DNA of 64,000 nucleotides from Drosophila persimilis (taxonomy: Eukaryota > Arthropoda > Insecta > Diptera > Drosophilidae): NCBI RefSeq assembly GCF_003286085.1, contig NW_020825583.1:43051-107050 (forward strand), given 5' to 3'. Positions 19,910-29,755 of this stretch are shown piece by piece. The notes beneath the pieces were generated by a model that was not told the origin of the DNA, searched no databases, and saw only the letters and a program-made list of their open reading frames with translations. Made by a program: the position numbers and the translations under genes. The stretch's first letter is position 1. Every line of letters begins with the position of its first letter.

Positions 19910-22648
19910 TCAACCATCGCTCAAGTCGACGGCAAACCGGCGTGCAGGGGGTATAGGGGGTGATGACATGGCTGGATCGGGATTAGATGGCCTTGGTTTC
20001 CATATTAGATACTTCTCCCGGAAAATGAAGGCAATGATCAATAGAATTAATATTGCTAGGGTTGCGTAAGCCGCGAGTTGATGGTGCTGCACGGTGGTGA
20101 GATGGTGTGGCAGCTCGTGATGATTGATGGTTGATAGTTGCTGGCGTAGATCATCAAGTTCTTGATGAAAGTCTGATGTCTGGTTCTTCAGTTGCCACAT
20201 TAATGGCGAGGGTGATGTCTTCGGTGGGCTCACGTCGCCAAACCGAGTGTAAGTCGATTTTACTTCGCTAATTGTGGTGCTGAAGGTGCTGATGCTTACT
20301 TCAGTAATGCGAGCAGTGCAACCAGGGGATATGGAGAGTAGACCAGTTCCTTTCAGTGTTATGGTTGTCGGAACTCCGTTGCATACTGCTTGAAGTTTAG
20401 TTGTAGAATGCGTTGCGAAGATCCATTTATTTGGATGCTGAGTTTTTAGCCACACCGTGTCATCCTTTGTGTGTGTTACCTGACAGAGTGTTTCTGTTTT
20501 ATTGTTAAACAGTTGAAACTCACAGCAATTGTCCACATTGAAGATCGTCTGATGGTCAAAGCAGATTAACTCCTCGTTGTGTACTTTAAGACAACGTCGG
20601 AATTCTTCTTGGGTAGTGCCCATGAACTGGTCTCGGTGGATTTTCACCGTTACTATGGTGGTTCTGAGGTCAAATAGACTCCAGCTTGTTGAATCCCAAA
20701 ACGGAATTGGGATGATGCTGAAAACTTCGAGCTGAGCTGTTGAGACCAGCGGTAGCGTCAGCTTGAAGATGACGTGTTTTGCAGTCGGGGTTCCTTCGGC
20801 TCGCATGATTCTGTATAGTTGAATCACCTCCTTCGTTGTGACCGGCAGCATTTGATCTTGTGGCAAATTATCCCGTATCTGGTCTAGTTGGTCTATTAGT
20901 TGCTCGGGAGACACCAGCGTGGAGCTTATTCTCCGATGATGAATACCGATTAGGACATCAGATATGTCGGACTGCATTCGTTGGAGAGTTGTTGTGAGCA
21001 GGGTTAATTGTGCTATTAGTCCTAAGTACGCTTGAGTCAGATGATCGCTGTGATATGACCCTCTTTCTCGGTTGATAGTAGCCATATGCTGTTCCAAAAC
21101 TTTTAGGCGATTATCAGTTGTTACATTGTCTTTTCTGACTACGTTTATTGTCGCGTCGACAATTGATGTTTGGTTTTGGAGCAGATGTAGTAGAAAGTCT
21201 TCATTGGTTTTCACTTTCTCAATTACTTGAGTCATCTCTTCTGCGTGTTTTGCGTAGAGAACACCGAAAAGACTGCTTGCTACATTTCCTATGATGTCCA
21301 GCGGCGATCTGCGTTTTCGAGAGTTTTTCAGTAAAACGCTTCCTGCTTGTAGCTCGTAATGCACATGTTGAAAGTGTTGAACTATGGAGTTACATGCCGG
21401 AACATTTTTTAATTCAGGGCACATGTATCGTAACTCTGAAATTCCAGCAGACATTAGTTGCATATCCTTCCAATAGTCATAGTATACGATCATGGTCCAC
21501 TCAGACGTTGCTATTCTTGATGTTCCAAGTTTCTCATAGAATATTCCAGGCTTGTTTGCGAATTGTGTCACATTTATTGACTGTGACAATGCTAATGGAA
21601 GCATGAGCAACAGCACCACTAATGTTGATGTTAATGTAGGTGACAATTTTGTTGTTCGCTGTGTGGGTGGCTCATCAATCTCCGTGGTGTCACTGATCAC
21701 GTTGTGGGAACGTTTGATTGCCACATCTTCTGGAAAGAGCGGCGCTAGACGAGTGATCGGGCGCTTGTATACGCCAAATGCTGTCTTAACGTCAACCACT
21801 CGTACGTGGTTGTCCTGTCCAGGATATGTCTTAATGATGCGACCCATTGGCCACTTCATTACAGGAAGGTTGTCTTTCTTAACCAAAACTAATAATCCTT
21901 CAGGTACGTTTGGTGAAGCGGTCTTCCATTTATGCCGAGCTTGCAATTCTTGGAGGTATTCTGTAGACCATTGTTTCCAGAATGAATGCTTTAGACGCGA
22001 TACCAATTCCCAGCGCTTGACCAATGTTCTTCCTTGATGATCAGTATTGACGTCAGGAGGCGTTGTCAATGGTTCACCAATCAAGAAGTGTCCTGGGGTG
22101 AGCGCTGTTGTATCAGTGGGATCATTTGACATTGGAGTGATGGGTCGAGATTTGAGAATTGCTTCAATTTCGATTATCACTGTGTTTAGTTCTTCAAATG
22201 TCAATGAGGCTGTGTTGGTGGTTGTTATCAACAGCTTTTTTGCTGATTTTACCGCCGCTTCCCAGAGGCCGCCAAACGATGGAGCCCTGGGAGGAATGAA
22301 TTTAAAATCCACTTGCTTTTTGTTGCAATGATTCGTGATCAGAGCACTTGCCTTTGAGCTGAATATAGAGTCTTCTAATTCTTTAAGCTGGTTGTTTGCA
22401 CCCACAAAGTTCGTTGCATTGTCGCAATGAATAGTTTGGCACTTCCCACGTCTGCTTAAGAATCGACGCAGGGCGGCCAAGAATGCATCTGTGGTCAGGT
22501 CGCTTACCAGCTCCAGGTGTACTGCCTTTGTGGAAAAGTAGCAAAACACGGCGATGTACGCCTTATCGGGTCTTTTGCCTCGGATCTTATGGTGGATCGA
22601 GATTGGTCCACAGTAGTCGACGCCTACATTAAGAAACGGGCTTGCTTG
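19910..22648 (-). CDS. BEL1 integrase (C-terminal part) and envelope-like protein
   Basis: The frame resumes just outside the Polinton with the first integrase Asp (VDYCGP), then HCDNATNFVG and GGLWEAAVK, which carry the second Asp and the Glu. After the integrase C-terminus, an envelope-like region begins with a hydrophobic signal segment (about residues 308-324 counted from the Met at 22549). It has a furin-type site RKRR (about 412), coiled-coil heptads behind it, and a C-terminal membrane helix (about 823-845) with a short tail. Integrase and env share one frame with no stop. The 5' part of pol lies beyond the Polinton. Confidence 0.8.
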   Translation of the reverse strand, partial: QASPFLNVGVDYCGPISIHHKIRGKRPDKAYIAVFCYFSTKAVHLELVSDLTTDAFLAALRRFLSRRGKCQTIHCDNATNFVGANNQLKELEDSIFSSKASALITNHCNKKQVDFKFIPPRAPSFGGLWEAAVKSAKKLLITTTNTASLTFEELNTVIIEIEAILKSRPITPMSNDPTDTTALTPGHFLIGEPLTTPPDVNTDHQGRTLVKRWELVSRLKHSFWKQWSTEYLQELQARHKWKTASPNVPEGLLVLVKKDNLPVMKWPMGRIIKTYPGQDNHVRVVDVKTAFGVYKRPITRLAPLFPEDVAIKRSHNVISDTTEIDEPPTQRTTKLSPTLTSTLVVLLLMLPLALSQSINVTQFANKPGIFYEKLGTSRIATSEWTMIVYYDYWKDMQLMSAGISELRYMCPELKNVPACNSIVQHFQHVHYELQAGSVLLKNSRKRRSPLDIIGNVASSLFGVLYAKHAEEMTQVIEKVKTNEDFLLHLLQNQTSIVDATINVVRKDNVTTDNRLKVLEQHMATINRERGSYHSDHLTQAYLGLIAQLTLLTTTLQRMQSDISDVLIGIHHRRISSTLVSPEQLIDQLDQIRDNLPQDQMLPVTTKEVIQLYRIMRAEGTPTAKHVIFKLTLPLVSTAQLEVFSIIPIPFWDSTSWSLFDLRTTIVTVKIHRDQFMGTTQEEFRRCLKVHNEELICFDHQTIFNVDNCCEFQLFNNKTETLCQVTHTKDDTVWLKTQHPNKWIFATHSTTKLQAVCNGVPTTITLKGTGLLSISPGCTARITEVSISTFSTTISEVKSTYTRFGDVSPPKTSPSPLMWQLKNQTSDFHQELDDLRQQLSTINHHELPHHLTTVQHHQLAAYATLAILILLIIAFIFREKYLIWKPRPSNPDPAMSSPPIPPARRFAVDLSDG

Positions 22649-22654
22649 TGTGAC
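22649..22654. repeat. Polinton target-site duplication TGTGAC (left)
   Basis: The same hexamer is at 39327-39332. Six-base duplications are the rule for Polinton integrases. Confidence 0.9.
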
Positions 22655-23129
22655 AGTAGTTATTATATAGGCACTTTGCTATGGGACAGTGTTAGGTACA
22701 CAAAGGAGGAATATAAATTATAGAGAAAGTAGAAAGGTTCAAGGGCATCGAAACCGTTTTTCAGGAAACACTTAAAAAATACCTCTAAACTATCACATTA
22801 GATTCATTGCAAAGGGATGACCTACCTGTTTGAGGGTTGTTTGAATCGCAACACGGGACCAATCGTAAAAACAGGTTCATTGACAGTAAGTGGGAGGAGA
22901 GAGAATATAAATGAGCGAAGGATCGATTTGAGAGGATTTTACATGGTTGAGAAACAGGATTAAGATCGAAGTTAGTTCACATTATCGCCGATAGGTGGCG
23001 CCACCAAGTAGTAAGGATAAGGGACGGTCGCTTTTTACACTGAATTACCAAATTCGCAACATGTTGCAGCAACATTTGCTTAAGCATGTGCAGCTTGGCA
23101 ACATGTTGAATGTAAGTGTGCATCATATT

Positions 23130-23272
23130 GCTATGTTATTACGTGATCATGTTAAATAAATACTTATAAGATATTTTATTAACATTGAATTGGGAACCAA
23201 TTTCTGCTATGTTATTAACTGGTCAAGTTAAATAAATACTTATAGGATATTTTATAAACATTGAATTGGGAA
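23130..23272 (+). repeat. Tandem direct repeat, about 70-75 bp x 2, in TIR spacer
   Basis: TGCTATGTTATTA...GAATTGGGAA occurs twice (about 23130-23198 and 23205-23272) with a few differences. Upstream lie two GCAACATGTTG palindromes (about 23057-23110). The mirrored copy is in the right TIR. Confidence 0.7.
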
Positions 23273-23825
23273 AACAAATGTGTGAAGTTTCTGAAATTTA
23301 CATCCTATAGAAAACATAGGTTGGAAACCTGGGTATCTAGATGTCCGTATAGAGGGTTGAATGGTAAGAGAACACAAATTAATGGAGATATATATATGAG
23401 CACGCAAAGAATAAAATTATAATAGGAAGACATCAAAATTAATTAATGCTACTTAGAGTAAATATACGTCTGTCCCGTATCCTTACTACTTGGTGGCGCC
23501 ACCTATCGGCGATAATGTGAACTAACTTCGATCTTAATCCTGTTTCTCAACCATGTAAAATCCTCTCAAATCGATCCTTCGCTCATTTATATTCTCTCTC
23601 CTCCCACTTACTGTCAATGAACCTGTTTTTACGATTGGTCCCGTGTTGCGATTCAAACAACCCTCAAACAGGTAGGTCATCCCTTTGCAATGAATCTAAT
23701 GTGATAGTTTAGAGGTATTTTTTAAGTGTTTCCTGAAAAACGGTTTCGATGCCCTTGAACCTTTCTACTTTCTCTATAATTTATATTCCTCCTTTGTGTA
23801 CCTAACACTGTCCCATAGCAAAGTG

Positions 23826-23837
23826 CCTATATAATAA
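23826..23837 (+). promoter_or_regulatory. TATA-like element from the inner arm end
   Basis: CCTATATAATAA lies about 55 bp upstream of the ATG at 23887. It belongs to the inverted copy of the element terminus, so the duplicated terminus may supply the promoter of the TIR gene. Inference from spacing only. Confidence 0.35.
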
Positions 23838-23886
23838 CTACTCACAGCTAACAGCTAGGACATAAACTAGTAATCTTTCAACAACG

Positions 23887-24240
23887 ATGGATGACCTTGA
23901 AATCATTTTTATCGATTCCCAACCGGAATCAACCATAAATCTGGACTCTCAGCCGAGCTCCGTAGACCTGTCCTTGATTTTTGGGATTAAGACTCAAACC
24001 TATCTCGAGAGCAACTTGACCTGGTTAAGTGACATTAAATGGGATGATGACGACGATGACCCAAGGAATGCAACGTCTAATAATGATAATCCAGCATACA
24101 TTTTCCCGGATGATGACAACATTTTCGATTTAGTAGATAATCAGGATGATGATAAAAGATCTCAACTCCAGGAACTACTTCGGGACGAAGATGATGATGA
24201 CTTAATTTCTGCGGTAAAATTAGCTGAGGCGAAATTTTAA
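23887..24240 (+). CDS. Acidic 117-residue protein encoded in the left TIR
   Basis: Uncharacterised. About 27% of residues are Asp or Glu (26 D, 6 E) against about 8 Lys/Arg, with runs such as DDDDDD and DEDDDD. The N-terminus is less acidic and could fold (ESNLTWLSDIKW). No signal peptide or membrane segment is seen. An identical ORF, except one Ser/Ala change, is in the right TIR facing inward, so the element always carries two copies. Strong acidity would fit a transcription activator, histone-binding protein or DNA mimic; none can be chosen from sequence alone. Confidence 0.75.
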   Translation: MDDLEIIFIDSQPESTINLDSQPSSVDLSLIFGIKTQTYLESNLTWLSDIKWDDDDDDPRNATSNNDNPAYIFPDDDNIFDLVDNQDDDKRSQLQELLRDEDDDDLISAVKLAEAKF

Positions 24241-24705
24241 TAATACGAATACATATTTATATAATAAGAATATTTTATGTATTTTTCTAAAAATAATATA
24301 TACATATGTACATATATAATAAATATAACACATTTAACCACTATTTATTTTAAATGTTTCTGTTTTACTTTTGATTGGTTGAATTTCACTTCCTCTTATT
24401 ACAAGAGAATCATAGGATTCGTTTGAAACAGGTTTCTTCCACGTGAGGATTGCACAAAAAGAATAAGTGGATTTCAGGTAGAATAGAGGTTGTAACCTTT
24501 CCCTCATATTATTAGATTGACCCAGTAGGAATCGTTTGAAACAGGTTTGTGAACAGGTACTGTTGTTTTGGATATAAAAAATTAAGAAGGTGTTTGGGAG
24601 GGGCCTAAAAAGATACCATTTAAAAAGGAAACCCTTAGTCCTGTTTCAATAGTGAAAGTGGTTAGTTCGATACAAAAAAAAATAAATAAATAAATAAAAC
24701 TTAAA
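24241..24705. other. TIR end and polymerase upstream region
   Basis: It holds the AT-rich 3' end of the TIR gene region. Two direct copies of GGA[T/A]TCGTTTGAAACAGGTTT lie at about 24417 and 24531, one inside and one just outside the TIR. A (AAAT)n stretch lies just before the polymerase ATG. No gene is seen. Confidence 0.5.
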
Positions 24706-27700
24706 ATGGCATCAAAAGTTCAGTGCAACATGTGTGATAAGTCCGTTGACTTTTCAGAGTTTCAATCTCATTATGAGAGATGCTCTGATTTGCGTAATAA
24801 TGTAGTGTGTGACCTTTGCTCTAAGTCCATCGACTTAATAGAGTTTGATAGTCATTATGAAGCATGCTTGGGACCTAGGAATGCTTTTGAGATTCTTATG
24901 AGCAAAGGATCTAATTCAAGTGATCTTCAAGGTCCTTCAACGTCAGGAGCTTCAAAACGGCCTCGATTGGATACTCCGATGGACCTAAGGATTATTGACT
25001 GTTCAATTTGCGGTGAAAGTTACCCTTCGTCTAGGGAAAGACGCCATATGATGTCGGACAAACATAAGAATGCAAGAGCAGCTCAACTAGAGGAAAATGA
25101 AAACGTTATTTTAATTTCAACGGAGTCGCGATTTCCTTTAAAATCATATCGTGTTCACTCAAATAAAAGTGAACAGATTGATTTAAAAGAGTTTTTTTAT
25201 GATTGCAAAAATGATATTATCAATTTATTGCGTCACTGCATGAGTGAGTACAGATCCATAAAATACAATTTAAAAGTATATGGATTATACGTTAAAAACA
25301 CTGATGATGAAAGCTTAACAGAAACAATGAAGCATTTCATTACTCCATACAAACCAATATATGAAAACGAGCTGATTGATGATCATCTAAATGATACAAT
25401 AGAAAATTTGATAACTCTCAGCAGTGAATTCCAGGAGAAGGATTCAGGTTGGGCAATAAAGTGTTTTAAATATTTTGAACTTACCATGATAAAACTAGAG
25501 CATATCGCTGCAAACAGGTTTATCCAAGCTCCCAAAAAAATTAAGTCACGAAATGCACTCATAAATGTAAAAAATGACGATGATTTTTGTTTCAAGTGGT
25601 GTGTTTTAGCATCATTAGCCTATGGAACACACCTTAAAACTATATATCAAACAGCAGCATTAAAAAAAATTTCCCGAGATAAGTTAACAATACCATCATC
25701 CTATCGATGCGGAAACATACGGCAAGACATCATTTATTATGAAGGAGTAAGATTAAATTTTTCCGGAATTGAGTTTCCAATAACAAGCAAAGGAATCAAG
25801 CGATTCGAATCAGCAAATGAGGATTTTAGCATCAATGTTTATGAAGTCGATGAGAATGGAAAAAACGTTGTGGGACCCACAGTGAGGACTAAGAAAATTC
25901 GGACTCACCACATAAACTTGCTTGGAATTAATAGTGATAATATGCAAATGATGCATTATGCATATATAACGTGCATGAGAAAATTATGTTATTCACAACA
26001 TAGTAAATCCCATAATACGGCATATTTTTGCGAGAACTGCTTGCAATTTTATAGTACAACAAATACTATACATGACACTAAAGAGTGTGGAAAAGTTGCT
26101 GCTTTGTATCCTGAACCTAATACCAAAACTGTATTCAAAAGTTTTTCTAAAAAACTATCTCCACCAGTAGTAATTTATGCTGACATCGAAGCAGTTTTGG
26201 AAAATTACGATATAAATCTTAATGATCCATTAAAATCATCAACTACTATGGCACAGAGGCATACAGCATGTGCAGCATCATTTTATATTGTACATAAATA
26301 CAATGAACATCTAAATGAGATGTGGACATACGAAGGTAAATATTTTAACATTCCAGCAAAGGCAATAAACTCATAAACATTATGATTTCGTTATTTCAGG
26401 ACCGGATTGTATCCAAAAATTTTGTCAAGCACTTAGGATGAAAACCGATGGACTTTATGAGAAGTACTGGAAGTCCTATAAAAAACCAATCTATCAGTTT
26501 AACATTTGGGATGAGGATTACCAGGAACACGGTGAATGCTATGCCTGCGAGAAACAAATTTCTGATGATGATCGAGAAAAATTCTTTGATCAGTTTACAG
26601 GACAATATGTAGGTCCTATTCATAAGCTGTGTAAACAGACATTTAGATTAAGCGATCCCTTTTTCCCGGTAGTTTTTCATAACTTATCTCGTTATGATAT
26701 ACATTTATTTGTTACGTCAATAAAAGATGAACTAAGACCCATTCCTTGCAATAAAGAGTTATATATTGCGTTAACTCAAATTTGTAAGCTCGATGAATCT
26801 TATCTTCATCAATATAAAATTAGATATATAGATTCAAATAGATTTTTAAATTCAAGCTTAGAAAAACTCGCTAGTTATATGAACATAGCGAATTTTAAAA
26901 TTTTGAGAAGTAAATATCAAGGTGAAAAATTTGATATGCTACGACGAAAGGGAGTATTTCCCTATGATTATTTGGATAGTTTTGAAAAATTTGATGAATC
27001 CCTGCTTCCTTCGCGAGATAATTTTTATAATTCACTGAATGATGAGGAATGTAGTGTTGAAGACTACAACTTTGCCCAGAAGGTTTGGAACGCATTTAAT
27101 TGCAAATCTATTAGAGATTATTTAAAATTATATTTGGAAAGCGATGTTTTAATTCTTGCTGATGTATTTGAGAATTTTAGGAGTCTTTGTTCCCGAGTGT
27201 ACAGGTTAGACCCCATTAATTATGTTACTGCTCCTTCAGTTTCATGGGATGCAATGTTAAAATACACAAGAGTAGAATTAGAACTTGTTAGTGATCCTGA
27301 CATTTATAATTTTTTAAAAACTGCTGTTCGTGGAGGGTTGACCCAATGTACTCAACGGATTGCAACAGCAAATAACAAATATTTAAATAATAAATTTAAG
27401 CCTACCGAACCCATAAATTTCCTTTCATATATTGACGCCAACAACTTATATGGATGGGCTATGAGTCAACCCCTTCCATTTTCTAATTTTAAATTTCTAA
27501 GTAACGATGAAATTTCATCTTTCAACGTTCTTAGCATATCGGCATCTAGTGATGTTGGATATATTTTAGAAGTAGATTTGCGATATCCTGATGATATTCA
27601 TAATAAGCATAATAGTTTACCTTTTTGCCCCGAAAATAAGATTCCACCAGGAGGAAAGCAGACAAAACTAATAGCTGACTTAAGTGATAAAAATAACTAT

Positions 27701-28702
27701 ATAATTCATTTGAAGCAGCTACAGTTATGTATAGAGCAAGGTATGATTTTAGAAAAAATATCTAGAGTTTTATCATTTAATCAGTCCTGTTGGCTGAAAC
27801 CATATATTGACCTCAATACATCTCTTAGAAAATTAGCTAGCAATGACTTTGAGATAAACTTTTACAAATTAATGGTTAATGCCGTTTACGGTAAAACAAT
27901 GGAGAATGTAGAAAAACGTCGTGAGGTTGCATTAGTTAAGCATTATGAGTCAAGACAAAACTCAGCAGGGTTTAGACAACGCATAGCAAGACATAATTTC
28001 CACAGTGTTGAAATCTTTGGAGATAATTTGGCTGCCATTGAATCAACTAAGTCCCGAATTTTTTATGATAAGCCCATATACATTGGAGTTAGTGTACTAG
28101 AACTTTCAAAATGGTTAATGTATGACTATTTCTATAATTTTCATTCTGTAAAATGTCCATCATCAAAAATACTCTATATGGATACAGATTCATTTATTAT
28201 ATCATCAGAAGAAGATTTTTATGATTTAATTAAATTCAATCCTAATCGCTTTGATACATCCAATTACCTAGCCTCAAACAGATTCGGTATCAATCTCGCT
28301 AATAACAAAGAGCTTGGATTAATGAAAGACGAAAATGCAGGAAAAATAATGACGTCGTTTGCAGGATTAAAAGCGAAAGCATACTCATATTTAATTGCTA
28401 AAGATGATAACACTGACTATAACGTAAAAAAGGTTAAAGGCGTAAAAAAGTCAGTAGTTAAACGATTAACTCATACTCATTATATTGAATGCATTAAACA
28501 TAAAAAAACTTATTATGGACAACAGAGAGTTATTAGAAGTAGAGGTCATAAAATTTATACTGAAATTGTAAATAAGATAAGTCTAAATTATAAGGATGAC
28601 AAAAGATTTATATTACCTGATAATATTTCAACATTAGCTCATAATCACTATGAAATTAAAAATATTTTAGGTGCTAGTAATAATACACAAAATATGGTAT
28701 AA
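24706..28702 (+). CDS. Protein-primed DNA polymerase B with one intron
   Basis: Exon 1 is 24706-26335 and exon 2 is 26400-28702; joining gives 1310 residues. The 64-nt intron (26336-26399) is GTAAAT...TTTCAG, and the split codon restores Gly in the motif EGPDC, typical of Polinton polymerases. The N-terminus has three zinc-finger-like units (CNMC, CDLC and CSIC with following His/Cys). Exonuclease motifs: YADIEA (near 493), FHNLSRYD and YLDSFEKF. Polymerase motifs: A, YIDANNLYGWAM (near 887); B, KLMVNAVYGKTM (near 1032); C, YMDTDSF (near 1134). It would replicate the element from a protein primer at the TIR ends. Without splicing the reading frame stops at 26376. Confidence 0.92.
26336..26399 (+). 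other. Spliceosomal intron in polymerase gene, 64 nt
   Basis: GT-AG ends, AT-rich, a pyrimidine-rich end (TTCGTTATTTCAG), phase 1, with in-frame stops inside. Removal restores the frame and a conserved motif. The length is typical of short Drosophila introns. Confidence 0.85.
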
Positions 28703-28816
28703 GTAAATTTAACATTATATTATTATTATTTTTAATTTGTGTATAATTAAAACTATATTTCAATGTAAAAAATACACAAAAATAAATTAAATCTGATAAA
28801 TATTTTGCGTGCTTAA
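28703..28816. other. Convergent intergenic spacer
   Basis: A 114-bp AT-rich gap between the stops of polymerase and integrase genes. AATAAA-type signals are visible for both directions (about 28780 on the plus strand). Confidence 0.5.
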
Positions 28817-29185
28817 TTATTTTAATATACTCTTTTTATCTATCCATGAATTGTGTGTTTCATCGAAACCTAACCATTTAACAAAAACTTGTTCTTTTTT
28901 CCTTCTAAGTATTTTTTCCACTAAGAAAGCATTTTCATCTTTAACTTTTTGGAGTTCTTGATCATAAAATGAGCCTTTGATCATTTCCCCCTTATAGTCC
29001 TCCAGCTCATATGTTACAGGATTAGTAGACTTTACTTTTAAAATTTTAAAAACTTCGGCTGTCCAGTTTGGATCATAGCCCTTTGTAAAAATACCTTTAT
29101 ATTTACTTATTCTAACAGGATCACCAATGGAAAACTTGTGTTTAGGAAATACCTTACAAATATTATAAGCTGTTTTCAAAATAAA
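28817..29185 (-). CDS. Integrase C-terminal domain with chromodomain (behind stop)
   Basis: In the same frame as the integrase core and separated by one TAG. It begins with an SH3-like integrase C-terminal region (GDPVRISKYKG) and ends in a chromodomain (FLVEKILRRKKEQVFVKWLG, then NSWI). Chromodomains in Polinton integrases are thought to guide insertion to chromatin marks. It is likely not made as part of the integrase unless the stop is read through. Confidence 0.85.
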   Translation of the reverse strand, partial: FILKTAYNICKVFPKHKFSIGDPVRISKYKGIFTKGYDPNWTAEVFKILKVKSTNPVTYELEDYKGEMIKGSFYDQELQKVKDENAFLVEKILRRKKEQVFVKWLGFDETHNSWIDKKSILK

Positions 29186-29740
29186 CTATTCATTTTGTTT
29201 GTTTACATCTATAGGCCTCATTTTTATAGTACGGTGATATGAATTATTATAATCTTTTAGTAAGTCATGCAAGATATAAATCCACGTATGATTACCCTGC
29301 ATACTAAAGATTTTCCACATACGATTTTTTAATGTTCTATTAAAACGTTCACAAATAGATGCTTTAAGGTGTGTATATGTATGGTAATGGTTAATGTTAT
29401 TCTTTTTCATTAACTCTCCGAAGGCTACATTAAAAAACTCCTTTCCTTGATCAGATTGAATATTTTTAGGTTTATGTTTAGATATTTTTAATATTTTCTT
29501 CAATGCTGATAAAACATCTAAAGCTGTTTTAGACTTAACGGGAACTGCATATGCAAACTTCGAGAACGTGTCAATTACTGTCAGCAAGTACCTATATCCT
29601 TTGTTTTCCTTATAAAAGGGTATCATTTCAACTAAATCGATTTGCCACGTGTCATTAATTCCCTTTTGTACGAATTTACGACGAATAAAATTTCTTCTAG
29701 CAGGCTTATGTATTTCATTAACAACTTGTTGCTTACTCAT
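29186..29740 (-). CDS. Polinton DDE integrase, catalytic core
   Basis: 184 residues with the retroviral-type catalytic triad: Asp in DTWQIDLVEM (near residue 33), Asp in IQSDQGKEF (near 98) and Glu in CERFNRT (near 133), the last two about 35 apart. It would cut and join element ends, producing the 6-bp duplication. A TAG at 29186-29188 ends it just before the C-terminal domain. The start MSKQQV precedes the usual HKPARRNF block. Transcribed opposite to the polymerase, sharing its convergent spacer. Confidence 0.9.
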   Translation of the reverse strand: MSKQQVVNEIHKPARRNFIRRKFVQKGINDTWQIDLVEMIPFYKENKGYRYLLTVIDTFSKFAYAVPVKSKTALDVLSALKKILKISKHKPKNIQSDQGKEFFNVAFGELMKKNNINHYHTYTHLKASICERFNRTLKNRMWKIFSMQGNHTWIYILHDLLKDYNNSYHRTIKMRPIDVNKQNE

Positions 29741-29755
29741 TTTTAATATAATTTT

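Larger units (their letters stand above)
22655..23842. repeat. Nested inverted repeat inside the left TIR (2 x 371 bp)
   Basis: The outer arm 22655-23025 and the inner arm 23472-23842 are inverted copies of the terminal 371 bp, separated by a 446-bp spacer. The inner arm ends with the same terminal bases, CCTATATAATAACTACT, as the element itself. The unit has Polinton-type ends on both sides. Confidence 0.85.
22655..24485 (+). repeat. Polinton left TIR, 1831 bp
   Basis: It pairs with 37496-39326, the same length. Only about half a dozen mismatches were noticed, one of them changing a Ser to Ala in the enclosed ORF. The inner edges diverge right after GGTAGAATA. Such near identity points to a recent insertion or to TIR copying during replication. 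Confidence 0.9.

Noticed and set aside
26376..26438. Polymerase gene read as two ORFs, i.e. a pseudogene
   Set aside because: A GT-AG intron of 64 nt restores the frame and a conserved motif, which is the better explanation.
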